From positions 1,984,001 through 2,048,000 of the forward strand of contig OY970183.1 in the NCBI GenBank assembly GCA_963708155.1: a stretch of DNA of 64,000 nt. The letters run 5' to 3'. Position 1 is the stretch's first letter. The number at the start of each line of letters is the position of its first letter. Made by a program: the position numbers and the translations under genes. The notes beneath the pieces are model-generated. The model was not told the origin of the DNA. It worked only from the letters and a program-made list of their open reading frames with translations, and ran no database searches. The DNA comes from Methylovirgula sp963708155 (GTDB lineage: Bacteria > Pseudomonadota > Alphaproteobacteria > Rhizobiales > Beijerinckiaceae). This document shows, piece after piece, positions 48,352 through 61,492 of the stretch.

Positions 48352-49875
48352 CTAATGCGCGAGCTTTTCGTCGGCCGCTTCCAGCGCCATGGCTTTTTGC
48401 GTGGCGTGATAGAGGTCGAGCCGCGAGTAGACGCCTAAAGGATTCCCGTCGTCGAGAAAGCCGCCGCCCGGGCCTTCGGTCTCAACGAGAATGCGGTCGG
48501 CTTGCTCAAGCGTGAGCTTCGGGTAGGCGGTCGTCAGCAGATAGCCGGGGTTTGGCGTCAGTTTGCTGACATCCTCGGGGCCCTTCGTCGTGGCCCAGAC
48601 CACGGGGAGACCGTAGGTCTGTGTCGCGTTGTAGAACGCCTCGTCCTTATCGGCATTGGCAAAGCGGCTATGATCCTGCGCGGCGCAGGCCGAAAGGGTT
48701 TTTTCGGAGCACTCGCGGAGAAAGAATTGTGTCAGGTCTTTGCGGGCCTGCGCGAGCAGGCTTGCGAAATCGGCGTGGCTACTGTTGGCAGGTGACGTGC
48801 TGATCGCAGCTCCGGCGCCCGTCCTTGGGTCGAGAAGCCTGGCCACCTCGTAGAGCGCGAGTGTCCGGCCGGCGAGCACGTCCATCGTATAATGGGCGCC
48901 CAGGATAATGCGGTCGTTGCCATATTCCGCCGCGCGAACGATCATCTGCGGATAACGCGCCGGCACGAGGAGACCGAACAACACGGATTCGGTATAGCCG
49001 AACGTCGTGTGGCCGCTTGGAAAGCTGGGGCTGGTTTGCAGCGGTTGCTGCGGGCCGCACAGGAACGAAAGATTGCTGACGGGGACGCCGAAATAATCCT
49101 TGCCGAGATAGATCGCCAGCCCCGGTTCGGTCTGGAACGGTCTTGAGTTTCCGTATTTATCGAAGCTCTTCGTGCAGGCGGTCGGATCGCTGTCGAAATT
49201 CTTGTCGGCTATGTCCGTGCATTCTTTCGTGACCGGATCGTGATCATAAGCCGTTCCGAAAACATCGATCTTGCCGTGGACGCGGTCGAGAACTTCATGT
49301 GCCGTGCTCCAAAGGCAAGCCTTTTTGTCGGCCTTCCCATCGGCGAAGAAATATTTGGCCGTGCCAGAGGCTTTATTCTCTTCGTTATTCGCGACGTAGA
49401 ACAGCGTCGCGAGTGCAGGCGAAATGTTTATGCCGCTCGCCGTCCGACCATCGTCCGTGCTCGTATACTTGGCTGCCGACTGGTAAAGGCCACCAAGTTC
49501 ACTGCCAAGGCCGTCCGCGAATTCGACAGCATTGTCTTTGGTGATGAAGGCGTCGCGCAGCGCCTGCTGTTGCTGATCCTTGAAGTCCTGCAACAGCGGC
49601 TGCTTGGCGCTGCCATTTTGGATTTCCTGCGTCGCCTTGAGATTGGCGGTTAACGCGCCTGACGTGTCTTGCGGCGATACGCCGAGAGCGCTTGCGGGCG
49701 CCAGCAGGCGCAATGCATCGAGATCGGGCGGACCCGCGTCCCCGGCGCGTGCGATTGGGGCCAGCGCGAGGAAAATGACGGTGAAAGGCACGAGAGTCTT
49801 GGCCGGCGAATTCTTGGCCCGCGAAATTTTGGCCGACAAATTTTTGGCTGGCGAATTCATAAGCGGCGTGTCCAA
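48352..49875 (-). CDS. PAP2-family phosphatase (acid phosphatase class A-like)
   Basis: Exported phosphatase of 507 residues, longer than class A acid phosphatases (about 250) because of N- and C-terminal extensions. The active-site motifs are SFPSGH (284-289) and the histidine motif GAHYTMDV (326-333), with a preceding KxxxxRP-like stretch FDKYGNSRPF. A signal-like helix TLVPFTVIFLALAPIARA ends near residue 44. Ahead of it the protein starts with four pentapeptide repeats (NSPAK, NLSAK, ISRAK, NSPAK) encoded by 15-bp DNA repeats, so the real start may be downstream of 49875. Substrate unknown. Confidence 0.8.
   Translation of the reverse strand: MDTPLMNSPAKNLSAKISRAKNSPAKTLVPFTVIFLALAPIARAGDAGPPDLDALRLLAPASALGVSPQDTSGALTANLKATQEIQNGSAKQPLLQDFKDQQQQALRDAFITKDNAVEFADGLGSELGGLYQSAAKYTSTDDGRTASGINISPALATLFYVANNEENKASGTAKYFFADGKADKKACLWSTAHEVLDRVHGKIDVFGTAYDHDPVTKECTDIADKNFDSDPTACTKSFDKYGNSRPFQTEPGLAIYLGKDYFGVPVSNLSFLCGPQQPLQTSPSFPSGHTTFGYTESVLFGLLVPARYPQMIVRAAEYGNDRIILGAHYTMDVLAGRTLALYEVARLLDPRTGAGAAISTSPANSSHADFASLLAQARKDLTQFFLRECSEKTLSACAAQDHSRFANADKDEAFYNATQTYGLPVVWATTKGPEDVSKLTPNPGYLLTTAYPKLTLEQADRILVETEGPGGGFLDDGNPLGVYSRLDLYHATQKAMALEAADEKLAH
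49797..49856. repeat. Four tandem 15-bp repeats at the PAP2 gene start
   Basis: Units of 15 bp at 49797-49811, 49812-49826, 49827-49841 and 49842-49856, each a variant of ttttggccggcgaat. On the minus strand they encode NSPAK-like pentapeptides just before the signal helix. Copy number could change by slippage without breaking the frame. Confidence 0.85.
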
Positions 49876-49960
49876 CTCGTAAACTTAAGGCAGAGCTTCG
49901 ATGATCTAACGTCGAGTTCTATGACATCTCCAAGACGCTCGGTCCTGTCCTTGGACGCCC

Positions 49961-51208
49961 TCACGCTTTCCGAAGCGTCTTGTCCGTCAGCGTGATGGCA
50001 TCGAGGCTGGCCGGGCGCGGCCAGACTTGATTGCGGCCGCTTCGCTTAGCCGCGTAGAGCGCGTTATCCGCGTTGGCGATGATCTCCGCTACGCCGAGGC
50101 GATGGCCGAGCTTGGTCCCGGCGATGCCGAAACTCGCGGTCACCACGGAGGCGGCCGCGGGCGCAGGATGCGGAATTGCTGCCGCCTCGATGGCGCGCCT
50201 CATCCGCTCGGCGATCTCTATCGCCTTGGCCAGCGTCGTCTTCGGCAGCACGACGATGAATTCCTCGCCGCCGAAACGGAAGACATGGTCGGCTAACCCG
50301 CGCAATTCCGCCTGGACGATTCCGGCGACCCGCTTGAGGCAGAGATCGCCCGCCTGGTGCCCGGCCGTGTCGTTGAACATCTTGAAATGGTCGATGTCGA
50401 TCAGGACGACGGAGAAATCGTCGGGCTGTCCGATCGAGGGTTCGCAGTCCGCGAGCTTTTCCTCGAGCGCGCGGCGATTGCCGAGGCCGGTCAGCATGTC
50501 GCGCCGGCTCATCCGGTCGAGTTCCGAATTGAGCGCCCGGTCGCGAAGCGACAGCAGATAATGCAGCCGCAGGTCACGTTCCATCGTGTAGGACGCGACG
50601 AGCGAGAAGACGACGCCGGCGTCGAAGACCATGTTGGTCGCGACCTGCTGGCCAACCGGGTAGTCGTAGAATTCCGCCAGCGCCAGGCCGTGGACGATCA
50701 GGCAGGCGAGACAGACTGGCAGGAGATACCAGAATCGGATTCGCTGCACGACCGTGAGGAAAAGCACGACCAGCATCATCGATTCGTGCAGCGTGGGTTG
50801 TGGCGATCCGTGGCTTACGGCCATCAGATAGACGATGGTTCCGATGGCGATCGCGCCGCCGCCGAGGCACATGATGCTCTCGCGCAGGAAGGCTGGCGGC
50901 GACAGGTAGAGGCTTGCCGTCAGGACCAGCGACACCGGCGTGAAGAAGACGACGCGCACCCAGAACGCCGTCACGAACAGATGCGGCGTGGCCCAGAAGT
51001 CCGCGATGGCGAAAAGATCATAAACGACGATCCCGATGTAGGCGCGGACGATGAGTTCGTGGCATCTTTGCGGGCCGGTGTCGCGCTCGAACATCGCTTC
51101 GAGTTTCTGCGGAAACCGCAGCAGCCAGCTTCGCTCCGCGATGGCGCCGTCTATGGCCTCGGAACCGAGACCTTCCGGCAGCGATATGTCGTCGGCATTT
51201 CCCGCCAT
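49961..51208 (-). CDS. Membrane diguanylate cyclase (GGDEF domain)
   Basis: Protein of 415 residues. Six or so transmembrane helices (about 60-235) resemble the 7TMR-DISM/MASE-like sensors and lead to a GGDEF domain with the active loop FGGEEF and DIDHFKMFNDTAGHQAGD as the metal-binding block. The inhibitory I-site (RxxD, five residues before the loop) reads GLAD, so product inhibition is probably absent. I chose the ATG at 51208 (MAGNADDIS); the frame is open to 51370. Makes cyclic di-GMP, a possible ligand of the PilZ-like protein at 32276. Confidence 0.85.
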   Translation of the reverse strand: MAGNADDISLPEGLGSEAIDGAIAERSWLLRFPQKLEAMFERDTGPQRCHELIVRAYIGIVVYDLFAIADFWATPHLFVTAFWVRVVFFTPVSLVLTASLYLSPPAFLRESIMCLGGGAIAIGTIVYLMAVSHGSPQPTLHESMMLVVLFLTVVQRIRFWYLLPVCLACLIVHGLALAEFYDYPVGQQVATNMVFDAGVVFSLVASYTMERDLRLHYLLSLRDRALNSELDRMSRRDMLTGLGNRRALEEKLADCEPSIGQPDDFSVVLIDIDHFKMFNDTAGHQAGDLCLKRVAGIVQAELRGLADHVFRFGGEEFIVVLPKTTLAKAIEIAERMRRAIEAAAIPHPAPAAASVVTASFGIAGTKLGHRLGVAEIIANADNALYAAKRSGRNQVWPRPASLDAITLTDKTLRKA

Positions 51209-51474
51209 TCCCAGCAGTGTCCCCCGCGTCGAAGATGCGGCGGCGAAACTAGGGCCGCAAGGCTTAACAAGCAGTCTCTGGCGCGTGTAGATTTGCGTCA
51301 ACACATCGCGTTCTTCATTGTTGCGGGATTCCGGGCTATGGGTGCGGTACAGTGGCGCGCGGAATGCCATGCGCTTGACGCAAACGTGTCTTTGATCCTC
51401 GCGCGATGCTGATTGTCACGGCTCCAGGCGTACCCGCGGGGACGCCATGACGCCGATCGGAAGGAGCAGCTTTC

Positions 51475-54968
<3,494 letters not shown>

Positions 54969-55037
54969 AGGCGCGGCTGTAACAAAATCGGTACAACCGG
55001 CGTACTATCCGTCGGCAAGCGTAAGGGAGTGAGAGCC

Positions 55038-55440
55038 ATGGACGCCAAGCAATTTCCCGTCACCCACACCGACGCCGAATGGCGCAAGCTGCTGACCCCG
55101 GAGCAATATCAGGTCATGCGCGGGCACGGCACCGAGCGGCCGGGCTCCTGCGCATTGAATTTCGAGAAGCGTGCCGGCAGCTTTACCTGCGTCGGATGCG
55201 GCCAGATTTTGTTCCGCGCGAAGACGAAATTCGAGAGCGGCACCGGCTGGCCGAGCTTTAACGATCCGGAGCCAGGCGCGGTCGAGACGACCGAGGATCG
55301 CAGCTATGGAATGACCCGCACGGAAGTGCATTGCAGCCGCTGCGGCAGCCATCTTGGGCCATGTCTTCCCGGACGGACCGCCGCCGACGCATCTGCGCTA
55401 TTGCATCAACGGCGTGGCGATGAATTTCCAGCCGGAATAG
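55038..55440 (+). CDS. msrB: Peptide-methionine (R)-S-oxide reductase MsrB (one frame lesion)
   Basis: Repairs oxidised methionine. 133 residues when restored. The zinc pairs CVGC and CSRC, the block GTGWPSF, and the catalytic cysteine in LRYCINGVAMNF are present. One extra base near 55354-55356 breaks the frame within SHLGHVFPDGPPP; ctt/ctg for Leu explains it. The ATG at 55038 has AAGGGAGTGAG upstream. Convergent with glsA. Confidence 0.9.
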
Positions 55441-55450
55441 GCCGGTCGCG

Positions 55451-56425
55451 CTATTTGAGAAACGGGCGGACGAAAGCGGAGCCGACATTCGAGCAATCGA
55501 AGAGATGCAGGCCGAGTTCGTCGCCGATGTCCTTGAAGGCGGCGATGCCGCGCACCGAATTGCCCTTGGCGTCGAGGCGCGGCGAGAAGGTGCCGATGCC
55601 GAGCTGGCGGTTGACGACGCCGACAATGCCGCCGCCGACACCGCTCTTGGCCGGCACGCCGACGTCATAGGCCCAATTGCCGGAATAATCGTACATGCCG
55701 CAGGTGAACATCACGGCCAGCGTGTTGCGCACCGCCATCAGATCGAACACCTGTCGCCCCGTGACCGGGTTTTCGCCGACATGCGCCAGCGTCGCTCCCA
55801 TCTGGGCGAGGTCGGTCGCGGTCACGAGAATCGAACATTGGCGGAAGTAGAGATCGACGACGTCGTCGACGTTGCCTTTCAGCGCGCCGACATTGCGCAG
55901 CAGATGGCCGATGGCGCGGTTGCGGTGGCCCGTGTCCGCCTCGGAGCGGTAGACCGCTTCGTCCATCTCCAGGCGGTGGCCGGCGGCGTCCGAAAGCCGC
56001 TCAAGGATGAAGTCGAATGCGCCCGCGCCGGCGACGTCATGAATGATGCCGGCGACAGTGATGGCGCCGGCGTTGACCATCGGGTTGAAGGGGCGGTTGG
56101 TATGCGGATCGAAAACGATGGCGTTGAACGCATCGCCGCTCGGCTCGACTCCAACACGTTCGAGGACGGCGTCGCGGCCGATCAGTTCGAGCGCCAGACA
56201 ATAGACGAAAGCTTTGGAGATCGACTGAATGGTGAAGGGATAATCCGCGTCACCGATCTTATGCAGCGCGCCATTGACGGTCGCGACGGCAATACCGAAG
56301 CGGTTGGGATCGACGGCAGCCAGTTCGGGAATGTAATCCGCCGCCGCACCCGCTGTATTATCGCGATGGCGCGCATAGGCCGCGTTCAGGACATTACCAA
56401 TTCCGTATGTTGTCTCTTCTTGCAT
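55451..56425 (-). CDS. glsA: Glutaminase
   Basis: Serine-dependent beta-lactamase-like glutaminase that turns glutamine into glutamate and ammonia. 324 residues, close to the family norm. Catalytic features are Ser in FTIQSISKAF (S-x-x-K), VNAGAI and the tyrosine block, with AKSGVGGGIVGVV near the C-terminus. The start ATG at 56425 begins MQEETTYG. No frame lesions. Confidence 0.92.
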   Translation of the reverse strand: MQEETTYGIGNVLNAAYARHRDNTAGAAADYIPELAAVDPNRFGIAVATVNGALHKIGDADYPFTIQSISKAFVYCLALELIGRDAVLERVGVEPSGDAFNAIVFDPHTNRPFNPMVNAGAITVAGIIHDVAGAGAFDFILERLSDAAGHRLEMDEAVYRSEADTGHRNRAIGHLLRNVGALKGNVDDVVDLYFRQCSILVTATDLAQMGATLAHVGENPVTGRQVFDLMAVRNTLAVMFTCGMYDYSGNWAYDVGVPAKSGVGGGIVGVVNRQLGIGTFSPRLDAKGNSVRGIAAFKDIGDELGLHLFDCSNVGSAFVRPFLK

Positions 56426-56451
56426 CGATCAAACGGCAGGGAAGTTTCAAG

Positions 56452-56700
56452 TCATGGAATGTAAACGGCTTCGATCACTTTAAGCTCATCGCCCATCGGG
56501 TCAAGTTCAAGCCGGACGACTTCGGCCATCAGCTTGTCGCGGAATTTATAGGCACGGCGCCAGCCGTCCTCGGTCGAGGGGGGCCAGGGCGTGAAGCTGG
56601 CCTTGTCGACCATCAACGCCTCGCAGCGCAGATTCCGGCTCCTGGCCGGGCTCTTGATGTTGCGCGCGATGATATACATGGGCCTCGATCCGCAGCGCAT
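56452..56700 (-). CDS. Small hypothetical protein
   Basis: 82 residues, with FTPWPPSTEDGWRRAYKFRDKLMAEVVRLELDPMGDELKVIEAVYI as its conserved-looking end; the middle LRCEALMVDKAS is polar. No signal or membrane segment. I chose the ATG at 56700; another at 56679 (MYIIARN) is also possible. Ends 26 bases before glsA on the same strand. Family not recognised. Confidence 0.5.
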   Translation of the reverse strand: MRCGSRPMYIIARNIKSPARSRNLRCEALMVDKASFTPWPPSTEDGWRRAYKFRDKLMAEVVRLELDPMGDELKVIEAVYIP

Positions 56701-56895
56701 CGGATTTGAAGCGCTTTCGTGCGAAGTGGGAGCCGGTTCGCGTGAAGAAAACGCGCGGCACAACAAAAATCTTGAGCCTCGATTTTAAGGCTCAAGTCAG
56801 TCTAGCGCGGCCCGCGGCTTTGTCACGAATCCATTTTTCGGCTGGCTTGAGAGGCGGAGCTGTCGTCATCGGCGGCTAGTCAAGTTGATGGCTTC

Positions 56896-58656
56896 ATGTT
56901 CAACTGGACGTCCCGCGCCGCAAGTCTTGCCGTGCGATTGGTCGTTAAAAAAATGAAGAAACCTGCAGGCCTCGTTTACGGGGCGGAGGAAAAGCCGCCG
57001 CTGTCCATCATCATCGTCAGCGCCGTCCAGCATGTGGCGGTGATCGCGATTTTCATGGTCTATCCATTGATCATCGCGCGCCAGGCTGGCGCGCCTCCGG
57101 CGGAGATCGCGGCGATTCTGCGCGTTGGGGTGCTGGCTCTGGCTTTGGCGGTGCTGCTTCAGGCGCTGCCGCGCGGGCCTGTCGGCAGCCATTTCCTGGC
57201 GCCCTCGATTTTCACCGGCGTCTATCTCGGTCCTTCGCTGCTGGCGGCGAAACTCGGCGGCCTGCCACTCGTCTGGGGCATGACCATCTTCGCAGGCTTC
57301 GTCGAGATCGGCCTCTCGCGCGTCTGGTCGCGGTTGCGCGCTTTCATTCCGCCGGAGACCGCCGGAATGGTCGTGTTCCTCGTCGGCGTCATCATCGGGC
57401 TCGCCGCCTTGCATGTTCTGCTCGGAAAATCGTCCGGCAATATGGTCGCGGGCCGCGATGCCCTCGTCGCAGGCGTGAGCCTCGCGACCATGATCGGCCT
57501 CAACATCTGGAACAAGGGCCGCCTGCGGCTTTTCTGCATCCTGATCGGCATGGTCGTGGGCTATGTGCTTTCGGGCTTCACCGGCGAGATCACCGGCGCC
57601 GATCTCCACGCCGTGCTGAACCAGCCGGTACTGGCGTTGCCGTCGTTTGCACATCTCGCCTGGGCCTTCGACTGGTCGCTGGTCGTTCCCTTCGCAGTGA
57701 CCGGCCTTGCCGCGGCGATGAGCACGACCGCCGTCATCACGACCTATCAGCGTTTGACCGATGCCGACTGGGTGCGCCCCGATGCGCGCTCGATCGACGG
57801 CGGCATTTTCGGCGACGGTATTGCCGCCGTGGCGGCCGGCCTCCTCGGCACCTACGGCCTGACGATTTCGACCGCGAATGTGGGGCTTGTCGCTGCGACC
57901 GGCGTCGCCAGCCGCTATATCGCCTTCGTCATCGCCGCAATTCTCGCCATCGCGGCTTTCCAGCCGACCTTGATCGGCATTTTGACGATCATGCCGGCGC
58001 CGGTGATGGCCTCGGCGCTTTTATTCACCGCAGTCTTTATCATGATCAGCGGCGTGCAGATTATCTCGACGCGCGTGCTCGATCCGCGCCGCACGCTGGT
58101 GGTCGGCGCAGGCATGATGGCTTTCTTCATGGTCTCCGTGGTGCCGTCCGCCTTCGCCGGCGTGCCGCGTTGGGAGCAGCCACTGGTCACCTCACCCTTG
58201 GTGATCGCGACACTCGTGGCGCTTTTGCTCAATCTTGTGTTCCGCATTGGCATACGTCGCACGGTCGCTCTGGAGATCGACCCAAAAGCCGTGGTGCCGC
58301 AGGATGTCGTAAATTTCATCGAGCGTGCGGCAGGCGTTTGGGGCGCGCGGCGCGACGTCGTCACGCGGGTCGAATTCGCCGTACAGCAGGCCGTCGAAGC
58401 GATTGTCGAATTTTGCCGCGTCAAGGGACCGATCGCGCTGGCCGTGAGCTACGACGAGTTTGATATCAACGCCAAACTCACCTACGAAGGGCTACCGATG
58501 GAGCTTCCGCAATGGGCGCCCTCGCAAGAGGATATGCTCGAGTCGGACGACGGACCGCGCCGCCTCGCGGGCTTTCTGGTGCGCCGGCAGGCAGACCGTG
58601 TGCAGAATGTCGCGGCGCAGGGCTCGACGGTTTTGAACTTGCAATTCAAGCATTAG
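56896..58656 (+). CDS. NCS2-type nucleobase permease fused to a C-terminal HATPase-like domain
   Basis: 586 residues. Residues 40-450 form a 12-14 helix nucleobase:cation symporter-2 core (FLAPSIFTGVYLGPSLLAAKLGG, FIPPETAGMVVFLVG, GIFGDGIAAVAAGLLGTYG, ANVGLVAATGVASRYI). From residue 467 the tail (VPQDVVNFIERAAGVWG..., EFAVQQAVEAIVEF, GPRRLAGFLVRRQADRVQNV, GSTVLNLQFKH) has the order of an RsbW-type HATPase domain. The N-box asparagine and the D-x-G-x-G loop are not conserved, so ATP hydrolysis is doubtful. A permease with an anti-sigma-like tail suggests regulated uptake or substrate sensing. The start is the ATG at 56896, with ATG 56953 also possible. Confidence 0.8.
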   Translation: MFNWTSRAASLAVRLVVKKMKKPAGLVYGAEEKPPLSIIIVSAVQHVAVIAIFMVYPLIIARQAGAPPAEIAAILRVGVLALALAVLLQALPRGPVGSHFLAPSIFTGVYLGPSLLAAKLGGLPLVWGMTIFAGFVEIGLSRVWSRLRAFIPPETAGMVVFLVGVIIGLAALHVLLGKSSGNMVAGRDALVAGVSLATMIGLNIWNKGRLRLFCILIGMVVGYVLSGFTGEITGADLHAVLNQPVLALPSFAHLAWAFDWSLVVPFAVTGLAAAMSTTAVITTYQRLTDADWVRPDARSIDGGIFGDGIAAVAAGLLGTYGLTISTANVGLVAATGVASRYIAFVIAAILAIAAFQPTLIGILTIMPAPVMASALLFTAVFIMISGVQIISTRVLDPRRTLVVGAGMMAFFMVSVVPSAFAGVPRWEQPLVTSPLVIATLVALLLNLVFRIGIRRTVALEIDPKAVVPQDVVNFIERAAGVWGARRDVVTRVEFAVQQAVEAIVEFCRVKGPIALAVSYDEFDINAKLTYEGLPMELPQWAPSQEDMLESDDGPRRLAGFLVRRQADRVQNVAAQGSTVLNLQFKH

Positions 58657-58735
58657 GTTGGGTTAGTTACGGCTCCAAACGGCAAATGCTGCCCAGTGGA
58701 ATAGAGCACCTGTGATCTTTCCAGCCTATCGCCCC

Positions 58736-59425
58736 ATGTCCAAGGCAAGTTTTCGTCGTCTGCGGGAGCGCTTCGGCGACCCCTTGCTGACTGCCCTGAC
58801 AATCATGTTGGCGACGCTGCTGTTCGTTATCGCACCGCTGCAGGCGAGCGGTGTCAGGGGCGCGCATTTCTTCGGAATTCTTTTCGGATTTGTCCTGGTT
58901 GCTGCTGTATATGTCATTTCCGGCAGTCGCCTGGCAGTGGCGGCAACCGCTCTCGCGCTTATTCTGTCGGTCATTGCCAGCTCCCTGCGCGTTCACCATC
59001 AATCCATTGTCGACGTTTATCTGGAGGCTGCGAGCTGGCTCGTCGCCGGACTTACTCTGCTTATCGTCGTTGCGCGGGCGGTCTTCGCGCCGGGCTCGAT
59101 CACGCTTCACCGCATCGTAGGCGCGATCCTGCTTTATCTCGATGTCGGACTGATTTTTGCGGCGCTCTATGGCTTTGTCGCGCTCGCGCATCCCCGGGCC
59201 TTTGCCGGCTTGCCGCCGATGCTTGATAGTCTCTCTGTCGGGACGAATGTCGTCTATTTCAGCTTCGTGACATTGACGTCGGTCGGCTATGGCGACATCA
59301 CGCCGGTGCATCCGCTCGCGCGCTCGCTGGCCAACATCGAAGCCATCATTGGTCAGCTTTATCCGGCGACTCTGCTGGCGCGGCTCGTCACGCTCGAGCT
59401 CGCGCATCGGAACGACAAGAAGTGA
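58736..59425 (+). CDS. Ion channel, two-pore-helix K+ channel family
   Basis: Protein of 229 residues with about four transmembrane helices, then a pore loop carrying the selectivity filter TSVGYGD and an outer helix ending LARLVTLELAHRN. There is no RCK or cyclic-nucleotide domain, so gating is not evident. The start is the ATG at 58736 (MSKASFRRL), with a GTG at 58712 as alternative. Follows the permease gene on the same strand, 79 bases apart. Confidence 0.88.
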   Translation: MSKASFRRLRERFGDPLLTALTIMLATLLFVIAPLQASGVRGAHFFGILFGFVLVAAVYVISGSRLAVAATALALILSVIASSLRVHHQSIVDVYLEAASWLVAGLTLLIVVARAVFAPGSITLHRIVGAILLYLDVGLIFAALYGFVALAHPRAFAGLPPMLDSLSVGTNVVYFSFVTLTSVGYGDITPVHPLARSLANIEAIIGQLYPATLLARLVTLELAHRNDKK

Positions 59426-59431
59426 GACAGA

Positions 59432-61231
59432 TCACGAATCCATCTTCAGCGCGGCGATGAAGGCTTCCTGCGGGATCTCCACCTTGCCGAACTGCCGCAT
59501 CTTCTTCTTGCCGGCCTTCTGCTTTTCGAGAAGCTTGCGCTTGCGGGTGGCGTCGCCGCCGTAGCATTTCGCCGTCACGTCCTTGCGCAGTGCGCGCACC
59601 GTCTCGCGGGCGATGATCTTGCCGCCGATCGCCGCCTGAATCGGAATCTGGAACATGTGCGGCGGGATCAGTTCCTTCAGCTTTTCGACCATCGCGCGGC
59701 CACGCAATTCGGCGCGATCGCGATGGACGAGCATCGAGAGCGCATCGACCGGCTCGGCATTGACGAGGATCGACATTTTGACGAGATCGCCCTCGCGATA
59801 ATCGGTGATGTTGTAATCGAAGCTGGCATAGCCTTTCGAGATCGATTTCAGCCGGTCGTAGAAATCGAACACGACTTCGTTCAGCGGCAGGTCATAGACC
59901 GCCATGGCGCGCGCGCCGACATAGTTCAGATCGACCTGGACGCCGCGCCGCTCCTGGCAGAGCTTCAGCACCGCGCCGAGATAATCATCCGGCGTCAGGA
60001 TCGTCGCGCGAATCCACGGCTCTTCGATCCGCTCGATCCGCGTCAGATCCGGCATGTCGGCGGGATTGTGCAGCGAGACGATTTCGCCCGAGCGCAGCAC
60101 GATCTGGTAGACCACGGACGGCGCGGTCGCGATGAGATCGAGATTGAATTCGCGTTCGAGCCGTTCCTGGATGATTTCGAGGTGCAGAAGGCCGAGGAAG
60201 CCGCAGCGGAAGCCGAAGCCGAGCGCCGCCGAGCTTTCCATTTCGTAGGAGAAGCTTGCATCGTTGAGGCGCAGCTTGCCCATCGCGGCGCGCAGGTCGT
60301 CGAAATCGGCGGCATCGACGGGAAACAGCCCGCAGAAAACCACCGGCTGCGCCGGCTTGAAGCCGGGCAGGGCCTCGGCGACGGGATGACGCTCGTCGGT
60401 GATCGTGTCGCCGACGCGGGTGTCCGCCACCTGCTTGATCTGTGCGGTGATGAAGCCGATCTCGCCGGGGCCGAGTTCCGCAACGTCCTGCATTTTCGGG
60501 CGGAAAACGCCGATCCGGTCGATCTCGTAATGGGCGTCGGTGCCCATCATCTTGATCTTCTGGTGCTTCTTCATCACGCCGTCGAAGATGCGCACCAGCA
60601 CGACGACGCCGAGATAGGCGTCGTACCAGGAATCGACCAGCAGCGCCTTCAACGGCGCCTTGGCATCGCCCTTCGGCGCTGGCAGGCGATGGACGATCGC
60701 TTCCAGCACGTCGTCGATGCCGAGGCCGGTCTTGGCCGAGATCAGCACCGCGTCGGAGGCGTCGAGGCCGATGACATCCTCGATCTGCTGCTTGATGCGC
60801 TCGGGCTCCGCCGCCGGCAGGTCGATCTTGTTCAGAACGGGCACGATCTCGTGGCCGGCGTCGAGCGCGTGATAGACATTGGCGAGCGTCTGCGCTTCGA
60901 CGCCCTGGCTCGCGTCAACGACAAGCAGCGAGCCCTCGCAGGCCGCGAGCGAGCGCGAGACTTCATAGGCGAAGTCGACGTGGCCGGGCGTGTCCATCAG
61001 GTTGAGGACATAGGTCTCGCCATCCTTGGCCTTGTATTCGAGGCGGACCGTCTGCGCCTTGATGGTGATGCCGCGTTCGCGCTCGATATCCATGGAATCG
61101 AGCACCTGCTCGACCATTTCGCGCTCGGACAGGCCGCCCGTCGTCTGGATCAGGCGGTCGGCAAGGGTCGATTTGCCGTGGTCGATATGCGCGACGATCG
61201 AGAAATTGCGGATATTTTCAAGCTTGGTCAT
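59432..61231 (-). CDS. lepA: Elongation factor 4 (LepA)
   Basis: Ribosome back-translocase GTPase, 599 residues as usual. MTKLENIRNFSIVAHIDHGKSTLADRL holds the G1 loop, with DTPGHVDF and NKIDLP following. The C-terminal domain ends with KVEIPQEAFIAALKMDS, the family signature. Convergent with the K+ channel gene. No frame lesions in 1.8 kb. Confidence 0.95.
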   Translation of the reverse strand: MTKLENIRNFSIVAHIDHGKSTLADRLIQTTGGLSEREMVEQVLDSMDIERERGITIKAQTVRLEYKAKDGETYVLNLMDTPGHVDFAYEVSRSLAACEGSLLVVDASQGVEAQTLANVYHALDAGHEIVPVLNKIDLPAAEPERIKQQIEDVIGLDASDAVLISAKTGLGIDDVLEAIVHRLPAPKGDAKAPLKALLVDSWYDAYLGVVVLVRIFDGVMKKHQKIKMMGTDAHYEIDRIGVFRPKMQDVAELGPGEIGFITAQIKQVADTRVGDTITDERHPVAEALPGFKPAQPVVFCGLFPVDAADFDDLRAAMGKLRLNDASFSYEMESSAALGFGFRCGFLGLLHLEIIQERLEREFNLDLIATAPSVVYQIVLRSGEIVSLHNPADMPDLTRIERIEEPWIRATILTPDDYLGAVLKLCQERRGVQVDLNYVGARAMAVYDLPLNEVVFDFYDRLKSISKGYASFDYNITDYREGDLVKMSILVNAEPVDALSMLVHRDRAELRGRAMVEKLKELIPPHMFQIPIQAAIGGKIIARETVRALRKDVTAKCYGGDATRKRKLLEKQKAGKKKMRQFGKVEIPQEAFIAALKMDS

Positions 61232-61467
61232 GCGCTGCGGGATAGCAGGCGCCCCCCGCGAAAGAAAGCTATGTGTCGCGGGATCGCAGGTTTGTCCCAG
61301 ACCACTTGAGCCGGGATTTCCCCGAAAGCCGGTCGTTCACATTTTCGCGTCCCGCACCAGGCGGCATGCGCGGCCATCTTCTTGGCCCACAAAAGCTTTC
61401 GTGGCGGGAGCCGATTGCGGCTGTGCTGAGCCCCGGCTCCCGCGACCATTTTGACCTTGACAGGGGG

Positions 61468-61487
61468 GTAAGTGAGCGTTCACTTAC
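61468..61487. promoter_or_regulatory. Near-perfect 20-bp palindrome, candidate TetR operator
   Basis: gtaagtgagcgttcacttac reads as its own reverse complement except at the two centre positions. It lies 5 bp before the regulator's ATG, downstream of ttgaca (61457-61462). AcrR/TetR regulators commonly bind such gtaagtgaac/gttcacttac dyads and repress their own operon, so autoregulation of the efflux genes is likely. Confidence 0.75.
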
Positions 61488-61492
61488 AAGCC

